Assembly: GCA_005406025.1 (NCBI GenBank) | Contig: BGZK01002024.1 | Location: forward strand, 1-64,000 | Length of the DNA stretch: 64,000 nucleotides | Reading direction: 5' to 3' | Source: Eumeta japonica | Lineage: Eukaryota > Arthropoda > Insecta > Lepidoptera > Psychidae | Shown here: in pieces, positions 13,701 through 25,700 of the stretch | How positions within the stretch are numbered: the stretch's first letter is position 1 | Layout: each line of letters begins with the position of its first letter | Notes under the pieces: model-generated | Told to the model about the DNA's origin: nothing | The model's input: the letters and a program-made list of their open reading frames with translations, nothing else | The model's database searches: none | Translations under genes and position numbers: made by a program

Positions 13701-16700
13701 CAAATGAAATCATACAAATGTTTAAATTCTTTCAATGATGATATAAAACTTTATGAGAAACTTACGTTCCACCTCTCCGCACACTTCTTTGAGAATGCAG
13801 CAAAGACAACATTCTCGTCGGGGTGTTTCCGTTTGTGTTCCTCCCGGCAGGTCTGAACAAAGAACGCGTAGGCGGTCATGCGCCCTCGCGGCTTGTTGTC
13901 GCCGCGAGCCCGCGGCATTTTTCCTTGATGCGCCTGAGCTTGTGCTAACAAAGCCTGCTTCTGTGCTTGTTGTTGTAATTCCTGATGTAAAAAAAAAAAC
14001 ATAAATTAAGATTAAGATGTATCAAACATTTAGCAACTTTGGCAACATTCAACGGGAAGCAATTATAGTTGAAATAAAAAACAAACCTGTAAAGTCGCAG
14101 ACTGTCTTTGCAAAGCAGCTTGTATTTGTTGTTGCTGAACAGCTTGAATATGTTCTTGCAGAGTTTGCTGCTGCTGTTGCAATGTTTGGGCCACTTGCTG
14201 TTGTAGGGCCTGCTGAGCTTCAACAATAGCTTGAGCCTGAGCTTGACTCACTTGTAGAGTCTGTTGTATACTTTGTTGTAGAGCTTGCTGTTGGCTCTGC
14301 TGCTGTTGATTTTGTTGCTGTTGTTGTTGCAGCATTTGCTGTAAAGACTGCTGTTGACTTTGTTGTTGAAGAGAATGTTGTAAACTCTGATTTTGTTGCA
14401 GCTGTTGCTGCAATTGTTGATTCTGCTGTTGCAATGCCTGTTGTTCTTGTTCTTGGTGATTCTGCTGTTGAGTTAATGACTGGTGATTCTGATGATTTTG
14501 TTGTTGTACACCATTGGATTGTTGCTGATTACTTTGCTCAGATGTAGGACTAGCCTGGTTATGTGGCTGAAATAAGAAAAAAAACTATTATGGATAACTA
14601 GTTTATATAATTATATTTTGATTAGTATTATTTATCGAACTACATCAATTATTTCCATATATGCATGGACATAAAAGAAAAAAAATTGTATCCCATTAAT
14701 TAGCTACATCATAAAAGAAGAAATAATTAACATCATATAACATCATCAAACATCACTGATTTAATTTTTTGTAGACACTAATCCATCATATTTGACGCGC
14801 CACATCGTACTAACGCATCTTATTTGATTACGCAATAGAACTGTGTTATGTATTAATTAGCAATAATAATGTCAATAGATTACAAAAAATATTCAAAACT
14901 ATTTCTTACATATTCAACAAAATCTATTAGATATTGTACTATAAACACATTTTATTATTATTCTAATTGTAATTCCTACATTTTAAATAGCACCTTTCTA
15001 TTCTGAAATTGTGAACACCTTAAAAATTTTACTCGTGTTTTGAAAAACTAATAGTTATTCAACATTTCATCAACATTGTTAACCACAAACAACATAAATG
15101 TCAATAAAACTGCAGTCGTAATATGAAAATATTATTCAAACACCACAAAACAGAAATTATTACAGAATGATCCACTAAAAGAATTAAATAAATGACATGA
15201 AGGAGAAGTTAAGTATTGTCAGTGAGAGCCAGTAAGACAAAGTACTATGAAATTAACTGACTAACAAGCATATTAACTCATAGCATAAAAAAGTAGTTGA
15301 AGAATAGTTCCCCCACCGATACAAAATACATGAAGACTCTACTTATATGTATCACAAATGTGGACATTTTGTTTTTATTTAGGAACATTTACGAGTAAAT
15401 ACACATATTTTCATTTTCAATACAACTAAAGATGACAATGACGAATGTTTAGAATTTTCTAGTACTATGGATTACAAACATGAACAACGAAATGGTACAT
15501 CAGAAGTTTTCTTCTCGAAAGTCCAATGCATTTTTGTAATGGAGAGTAAATTGAATATACACTTTCTGTTTGTTGAAATATTTTCAATCCTCAAACTCCG
15601 ATTGTGGTAGAATATAACAATACTAAATAGAAATTGAATTAGCTAGTCTAATAGAGAATAAAAATACTTTTATTATTTAAGGTTCAACACCAACAGGTGA
15701 TTCATTTCATTTCAGAAGTTTCACTCAAATTGAAGAGGAAAGGAGATTATTATATTAAAAATCAAATTAAAAACATAAAGCTTGTATCGTTAGTTTTAAT
15801 AACAATAACATAACTGTTTAATGGTTTCACATGTTATTGTGTTAAGGAAATGTAGCAAGAACAAAAACTCCAATAAAGTTAATCAACACATTCAGACCAT
15901 AATAATTGTTAGTCGCATACCGGTTAACTTTGAATATCCTAATCCAGAGTAGTTGGTTATAACATTAATACTATTAAGACTCAGCACTACCATAGTTTTG
16001 ACCTGTCCATCAGTGTCTATACAAGTGACAACTGTCATTTTCTAATGTCTACAGAAATTTAGCAAAATTTTGCACACCCAATTCATTAGACGATACAAAA
16101 AATTAATTGCATTACTTTTCAATAAATAAATCCTTCTATATTGAAAAGGAACTGAAAACATATGTACTTATCCCATAAAATGGTATTATCTTTCATAAAA
16201 TCTAGAATCATTGTTCTATTTAAAAAATTGGAATTCAGATAATTTTTAATATAATATACTAATGAAGAATGGCGGCTGAGTGACTAAGGATGTTGCCTAT
16301 GACCCAGGTATAAATGCTAATTCCTAAATCATATTAAGTAAAATTTAACTATATATTTGTACCTTGTAGAGCACATTAAGCCGTCAGTTCCAAAAAGTTA
16401 CTACTGCATTAATTAATGACAATGGTCTTTAACCAACCACAACCCTAACTTTTCTGGCCAGCATGGAAGACTTAACCTCCAAGAATTTCAATAAGAAATA
16501 ATAGGATTTTAGGTATGTCTTTGAAGTCTGGTGCAAAAAACCTGACCCGACTTACTATAGATATGCAAATATATTAATTGAATATAAAAAATTATAAAGT
16601 TGAAAAGTCACAGATGCAAAAATTTCATAATAATTTAGTTTAATAATTAATTTGATATATATGAGACAAAATAATAATATATCAACATCGAGATGAAGTA

Positions 16701-19700
16701 GGTTATAATATTATTACCAAATTGATAGGAATTAGGTATGACTATTCATTACAAAAGAAATTAAATGACAAATAGAAGTTTAATTTATACAATATTTACA
16801 TGCTAATGATAAAAAGAATAAGTTAAGGTAAGATGATAACTAAATATTATAACCACCAATTTAATAGGAGTTAATAGGTTTTAGAGACAACATGCCCCAC
16901 AATAAGAGCTCATATAGGTACATAAGCAGCATGTCACCTACGACGGAGACGACTGCAGCTGTCACTTCCTGGCTACTTAACTTTTACAAGATACTTTGAA
17001 AAATCACATCTTTCCAAATTTTACATTAATTCAAAGAAATCAACAGATTTTAAAATAGTTTAGCAATCAATATTGTTTTTCAATTAGAACACCGAATTAG
17101 AATTTTAAAATTATTTATTTTTTAAATAATACTTTTTGAGAAGTTTTCGTTTAAAATGTCTCTGATTTTGATGCGGTTTACAGTAATCAATATTGTACTG
17201 TTCTTTTAATAAAAGACCTAATGAGATTTAATTTTTTTCTGTAAAGTAATTTAAAAAAATTTCAAGAAAGTTTATTTTTCTGGCAGAATTGGTTCAATGT
17301 TCCAAGAAATCTAAGTTGAGTGACCAATGTGCGCAAACTGCGTTTCAATCGGTTCATCCATACTCAAGGTTTTATAAGGATCAACCGATATTTTTTAATG
17401 ACAGGTTTACATACCCACACATACAGAAACTCACCAGGAAAATGAGCGAAATAGATTCCCAAGGTCCTAAAACATCAAAATCTGATGAAAATTAGTTGTC
17501 TGAAAATCGGACTGAAAACAGTAGCCTCCATAACCAACAGTAATTTGTGAAAATTTTTCAATTTCTATAGTAGAAAATTAAAAATAGCTTGCTCAAACTA
17601 CACTATTGGCATTCATACAAACTACACATTTGTATGTACAATCAGAAACATTCAGTTTATCATTCTCTACTTCAAAAGTCACTTGAAAAAAAGGTGAGAA
17701 CTTTTCTTTATTTGAAGATTTTCAGATAGAGTTAAAAAGTGAGAGATACCACAAAGAAATTCACAAGCTACGAAAAGCTCATGAGAAGTTTATTTCACAG
17801 AATGGTTAGGTATGTATATTTTAATTACCCATTAGAAAACTGATATGGTTCCACCGGAATCAAATTTATATTTATTTTTCAAACCATAATAATGCAATTT
17901 TTCTAAATAACTATGCAATGAATATATTCTTATAATAAACTTTTACATAGCTAGATAGTAAACTGCATATGAATTGGTAAATACATTGTTCATGGCAATC
18001 TTTATTAATAAATAAACAATTATAAGTCAATAGTGTACTTCAATCACTTACTAATATTTTAAAATATATTTTGGATATTTTTAACTGACTTCAAAAAAGA
18101 AAAAGATTCTATGTTTGTCTGTATTTTTTTTTATGTATATACAATGATAATGTCGTCAACTGTAAATCGATTTCGAAATTTCTTTTTTTTCTTAAAAAAG
18201 GAAGAAAAAAAGATTTTTTTTTTCAACGTGGTCCCATAGTCATCAAATTAAGATCTGACTATGGGATCCAAAAAAATTGAGGGAAACCCTCAAATATTAG
18301 AGGCACATATAGTTTGTTGGAGATCTTTTTTTTTGGGTATTCAAGTTTGAAAGCCACAGCACTCCTTAATGGGTAAGAGTTAGAAAATAATACTGTGATT
18401 TGTTGCTAGAAACCAGTCTTCAATGACTTTGAATAAAACATAGTATACACAAAATTCATATTAATTACAATCTACCTAGATATTTTCATTCATTATATAA
18501 TTCCGAAGTGACAATCGTATCAGGAACACATCCAAACTCATTAGCAATAACTCAAAGTGAATTAAAATATGGAAGTGAATCAAAATGTGATCTATATGAA
18601 ATGTATACCTTTTATATCATAAAGAAAAAGTATAATTTATAGTCTGTATAAGAATAATATGGTAGTTACACTCCAACTAAGAATATATAGTACCTAGAAT
18701 GATTAGCAGTGGACAATAAATTCAGGATCGGAATTGTTTTTCGACTTACCCCTGTACAAAAGTAAAGAAGATGCCTGTCCAATTTCATTAACCATGGCCT
18801 AATGAACATGTAAAGTAGCTAAATTAATTATGAAGTTATAATGACTCCATAAGTAAGAAACGTGAATTAAAATGAATTACAAAAAAAAAATCTTTAAAAA
18901 CCTATTTAAATAATTATATAAAGAGACTTAAATAATAACTAATTTATTGTTTTTGAAATCGGTTTCAGATGAAGCAGGGCAATACATATAATTTTTATAT
19001 TGAGTCATAAAGGAGATTTTCTTCTAAAGAGACAACTGTCTGATTTATCTTTAACTGTCAAAAACAAATGCTTTTAAACAATTGTTTAAATAGGTTGTTT
19101 GATGCAGTTTTCTTTTAAAAAAAAATATATTTTCAAGATTCACAGTCTACTGGAAATTAAAGTATTAGATTATTTTTAAATTATCTAATACTTTAATTTC
19201 CAAATTAAGATATTAGGAAATTGAAGTAAAGAATAGTAATTTTATGATGCATTAGCAACCAATTTAATTTTGCCACTAGACAAGTGTATTTCATTCTCAC
19301 ATAAACTTGTAAATATATGCAAATTATCATTACGGGAAGTAAACTGGCGTTTGTGCAACTTAAGGTGCTTGCTTCATAATGAACTTGAACTGTATGCATT
19401 AAACCACAATGTTTATACACATGTTATGGCCTATCACACAGTTATATTTTAAAAACGAAATTGTATATGTATAGAAAACCATTAATGATTTTTTCCCTAA
19501 CAATATATGATATTTTCTACTACTTACTATCAAAGGAAAGGAGCTACAGAAACATCATTGAGCAAAACTAATTATTGTACACAAAGAAACTAATAATAAG
19601 CAATAATAGATTTTATAGTCATTCATTTATTTGTATACGGAAGTCGCACCACACAATGTAATTACGACTTAGGTTTTAGATAACACTTGTAATTTTATTT

Positions 19701-22700
19701 TTCATTGCAAGTGAATTTCAAAATTAAAAATGAAGTTTACCAATTTCACATAAAGAAATTAATTGAATATTGAATAAATTTGGAAAAAAAAAACAAATAT
19801 TTGACAAAGTTTAAGATTATTTCATTTTTTAAAAGCTTAATAGTAAAATTTTATAATAGCAATTTAGGAAACAGAACATTTTCCATGAAGTTCATTTTAT
19901 GTGATAACATCAATAATTTTCTCAATTTTTTTTTTGATTTGGAAAACTAAAATACTGTATTCCCAATATATTAACAAATAAATTATAAAAACTAAAAAAC
20001 ACACTTTAATGATACATCTAACTAAAAATTGGAAAATATTACTCATAGGAATAAAATAATGAAGGATAAATATTAGTATTACTGTGAAAGTGTGGGGTGC
20101 TCAATCAGTTCTCAAAAATATTCTATCCCTTTTTCACAATAATACTAATATTTTTCATTCATTATTATATTCTTATATAAAGAATTATTTTTCACTTTTT
20201 AGTTTGATTTATCATTAGAGAGCGTTTTTTGGGTTTTTTTTTTAAACTATATTTCATTTATAGTCTCAAAACAATATCAATAGTATTTATAACCAAAAGC
20301 CTATCTTATGTGTAATCATGAATTTAAGTTTACATTATCCATGTTTACGTAACCTTTCTATTTGATCTAATGCATCACTATTACATGGAACTTTTCCCAT
20401 TAGCTTTGAGCAATTAAATTCTTCTATTTGAATTCCACCTAGTGATCTTCCACGACTTTCAGAAATTCAAAATTTCTATTAAAATTTTCAAATTTAACTA
20501 CTTTTAATATAATTTCGAAAATTCGATTCTTTCTTCAAAATTATTGTTTTATTTATTTCTTAAATATCTTTTCAAAATTGTTAAATTTTATGATGTTTTA
20601 TGTAACATTTATTCATTTAAGTAAATATTCAATTTCTAATTTTACAAAATTTCAGAAATTAAAATTCTTTTCAAAATTTTATTTTAAAATATGAATAGTG
20701 TATTGCCATCAGTAAAAAAATAGCTTTAATAAAGAAAAATCCCTTTGAATGAAATGAACATTCTTAAAGAAAATATCATTTGTTTTCGAAGTGTAGATTA
20801 AAATCAAATTAGTATGAAGATCTAAAATACTTTTAATATTTATTTTTTAAATGCAATATCATTTATTTCAAAGAATTAATTACCAACACAGAGAAAAATA
20901 TAAGTTACTAGAATACTAATAGAGAATTTGCACTAAAAAGAACATCTTCATTTGAAACGCTATCGATAGAATCACAATCTTGTAAACAAAGTAATTTATT
21001 ATGATCAGTCACTTTATTTCCATATCACACATACACAGTATTTGCATATCAATCCTGAACATATTTACATTGCAATGAACCCATTATTATTTTTAAAACA
21101 GTTTCCACACTAAATAAGTGTTGGAAGATGGTAATCAAATAAAAATATTTGTTTGCCAGAAAATTGTGGTAAATGTTGGTCAGCCATATTTGTTTACTAG
21201 ATTACTGAATTTTCACAAAAGTGACTTTACACCACAATCTATAAACAGAATATAAGAAATAGATTACAATGCAAAATAAACATTATTATCATTAAGTGTA
21301 TACAAAACGACAGTAGAATAACATTTTGAGCCTATCTTCTGAGCCTATCATACAGATAATTTTAGGCATTGATGGTAATAGGGGCTACTGTCTCTTTCTT
21401 AGAAACGCAATGAAACTATTAATACCTAATTCTAAGTAACACTTATTAGTCATGAAGAAAATTCTGTTATTTAAAGTAAGACTGTTTGATTAATTAAAGT
21501 TTAAAATTAAAAAAAAATCATTTAAAAATATAAATATTCAACACACTTTGTTGTTTGTCAATTCTTTCTACAATATAATCATTTTCAACTTATGTTTAAA
21601 ATTGTATGTATTTATTTAAATGTGTAATGTAATTTTTTTAAATGTTGTATTGAAACTCTGTGATGAAATCTAAAAGGAATTTCCGAAATCTTCAAATATT
21701 ATAAGAACGCATTAGCATTTGCATATTTTCTATAGTAAATCCTGCAAGCATCATTTGATGAAGTGGTCAAATTTGATCAAATGATGTACACCACAATGAC
21801 CACTGAAACTCATCCAATAAAAATTTCACAGATTGTAAGGAAATTTCATTGAAGTTGTTAGAACAATTTATGGTCATCAAAACGCACACTGTGACAATTA
21901 ACTCATGATTTATTACCAGCTAAGCTTTGATGATGCAATCATGAGGAATCAATAGATTTCATAAAATACTACTGCCATACATCCAAGCACTTTCCTTATT
22001 TTTCATAGTAACACCATGCGTTTACTCTCAACTTAAGCTCGTCCTCATAAATGTAGTGAAGTGAACAAATGCTAAAGTAGTATAAGTAATATATTAATTA
22101 ACTCTAAATTAATATAGAAATTGGTTCACTGCTTTCTTAATTAGTTAGTAAAGCAGCTTATATTACTGCTATTTTCACTCTGGTAGTTTTTCATAATTTG
22201 GAAAAAAAATCTAAAAACTCCGAGATCTCAGAAACCAACAGACTTAAGATATGACATGCCGAAAGTATGAGTCCAAAGGTGATTGCACTCTTACCCTAAG
22301 GATGTACAGACCCTAGAACGATTATCAGGGCCGCTTGAAATACTGGAATTGAAAGTGATTTTCCAATTTTTCTATTAAAAGTAAAGGCAATGGAAATGAT
22401 GTGTGTGTGTATACATATATATATATATATACACATATACACAACCTAATCATTTAAAAATATGAAACCTTTTACAAAAATTTAAAATTAAAACTGCATT
22501 CAAAAACTTATTAAAACTGTGGTGCTAGTTAAAATGAAGAAAAATCTAGTGACAGCAATGAACAAAAGATTTAATAAAATTTTAACAACAAAAAGACTTC
22601 AGAAATAAACTATACCAAAACAAATTAGTAGCATTAAAAAGGTAAAAAAATATTTGCATATTCTTCTACAACTTAATAATTCACTTACTTTTTCTACTCA

Positions 22701-25700
22701 TCAATATATAGGCATAATCTATGTGTTTACCACGCAAGAAGGTAGGTAGGCATCTACCTACTTCAAATTTAACTCAACACAACCTATGAATAACAAACAA
22801 TGATCAAAATATTTTTCAGAGTTCTCCTAAGTAAAATGAAATGAAAAATATTAGACTACTTAAAAGTCAATTAAATTATTATGATAATATAATGTAGTAA
22901 CAATTATTGTTATTTTTGGAGTCGTGTCTATTGCTAGATATATCGTAGTGTTTCCTTGGCCGACTTTGTTTGTTATTCATAGATATGTGTTGACTTTAAT
23001 TTGAAGTGGATAGGTACCTACCTACATTCTTGTGTGGTAAACACTTAGATCATGCATATACCTATATTGATGAGTAGAAAAAGTAAGTTGATTATTAAGT
23101 TGTAGAAGAATATGCAATTATTTTTTTACTTTTTAGTACATATTAATTTGTTTTGGAAGTTTTTTTTGGAAACTGTCTTTTTTTAAAATTTTTGTTAATT
23201 TTTTGATTTTTAATGAATCTGAAGTATACTAACTAATTTGTCTGAATATGGGTAGACCTACTAAACGAGTTGCTCATAGATCGCACCTTTACTGGAAGCT
23301 ATTAAGGAGTTCCATTATCATCATATTCAACTATGACAATTACTTGACCATAACGACATTACAGTACTCCAATATTCAGATATATTCAGCTGAGTATCGT
23401 TAATTTGCTCCTAAAATTGAAGAGTTCTGTTATTTTGTCATGGATCCCATAAACTAACCTAACCTAACTCTCATCAAACTACCCTAGAGGTTCATCCTTT
23501 CCAATAAAAAAAAGAATCATTGAAATTGGTTGGTGTTATATTGAGTAATTCGTCCATTTGATGTGCACATACTTAATGCAAATTCAAGAGTTGTATGGTT
23601 TTCTCAAGGATGCCATTGTCAGAACTGGACCAAATTGAAATGGGACTGCATAGAAAAAACCAGATTTCAAATAAAAATAGAATCATCAAAATCGGTTCAC
23701 CCAGTCGAAATTTCTGAGGTAACAAACATAAAAAAAATAATAATACGGTTGAATTAAGAACCTCCTCCTTTTTTGAAGTCGGTTAAAAAAATAACCAAAC
23801 TTAATACCTAACTCTATAAACAAGAGTACATATAGGTCAGAGAAAAAGGTTTTTCACATTATATATTCAAATTCAAAATAATTTTTCATCATATTTTATT
23901 TACATTTAATTATAAATATGCCATTTTGTTCAACTATTTGTTCCTACTTTGTACATAGTGACATAATCTCATTGCTGTAGAAATTTTGGGACTTCTGATT
24001 AAAAAAACTGGGACAAGTAGTTTTGACAGTCTTTTCTTGATGTTAACCTAACACTACCTAAAGAATTCTGAAGTGACCGAAACAGATGAAAATCTGAAAG
24101 TGCAAGTCAAGTCTATATGGTGGACGCATTTCCCAACCAAACTCTTTAAACATTTGCTAAGTGGCTAAAGATGTGTTTGGTCTGACATTATCATGGTGAA
24201 AAACCACACCGTTTCTGTTGAACAATTCCGGCTGTTTTTTCTCTACTTCTCGCTCGAGAGTCTGCAACTATTAGCAGTAGAAATCTGGATTGATGTTTTT
24301 ACCCGGCAGTAAAAACTCATATGAATAATGCCCGTCCAATACCACCACACATATCATCAACTTATTGCCACTTATCCGGATTTTGCTTTAGTCTGCAGAG
24401 ATTGCTTCCCTTTTGACCATGATCTTTTTCACACCTTCTTGTCATAGGTAATTCATTTTTTATCACCAATGATCAATCTTTTTAAAAATGGTTCGGTTTC
24501 ATTAAATTTCTTTCACTGAGTTTGTGTGGGACTCGAGTATCAAGCTTTTTGTATATCCAGTTTTTATCGAATGGATGAAAACTGTTTTGTAGTCAATCGC
24601 TAGCTCTTCAGTTATGTCATATAAATGAATATGCCAATCTTGCTCTATTTTTTCTAAAATGGCATCGACTTTATCCATAACAGGTCAACCAGAGCGAGGT
24701 TCATATTTGACATCAAAATTACCAGACTAAAAATTTTTGAAACAGTTTTGATCTACTTCTACCGACGTTACATTAGGTCCATAATATCATAAAATTTTTC
24801 ATGGCTTGTGTCACATTTTTTTCCTTTTTTTATAATTAAAAATGTATCAAATTTTTACTTTGGATTTACTCATTTTGGTGGCCAAAAAAACAATAGAAAA
24901 ATGGCGAGACACCATTTTAATTTTTCATCTATTTTAAAATGTCATCTATTTAATGATAGCAAAACTAGCCATATATAAACAGCACAACCAAAGAGATTTT
25001 ACTGTTAATTTTTCTTATAAAATATGAAAAAACTTTTGTCCCGACCTAATATAATAAGTAAAATATTGAGTCATAAGGACATCACATTATGAAAATTAAG
25101 ACAATTGGGTAAAGCATATCTTTAGCACCAAGTCCAAAACCTACTCATTATTTAAATAAGTTTTTGAAGGCGCTGTTTACTTTTTGTATTCTACCTACCT
25201 GATATAACATAATTTTAATTTTTTATTAATTTAAAATGTTTTTGGATTGCATTTATCATAAATACTCATAAGAATAATATACACTAGAACTTGGTTAAAA
25301 AATGTATAGTAATGAATCAATAAAGTGATTTCTTTCTTTCGGAACCAAAAATTTTCTACTCCAAGAAAAATAAAACTGTTGATCCTGCAAACAAGCCATC
25401 GTTGAAACTTCCTTTTTAATATGTATTTTATGTATGAAATATCTTCTTTAAAATAAAATACTTGGCACAAAGGACAAGAGCCTCACAAAGATTTACCCCA
25501 CCTGCCTGCTCCCAATTGTTAAGGCCGCACTGATTGTAAACATTAATAATACAAACTGTACTGACTTGATTGAATCTAAAATGAATATGCATGCAGAATA
25601 TCTAACTTAATTTCAATACATACATAAAATTGATTTCCACAATTTAAATTCATTCTTCTATCAATAAGCAAAAAAAGACAGTGTTTCTATTTAATATAAG

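Noticed and set aside
17289..17495. 68-codon frame in Dsp1 intron 1 as a possible alternative exon
   Set aside because: No similarity to Dsp1 or another family, and no convincing splice sites in a compatible phase.
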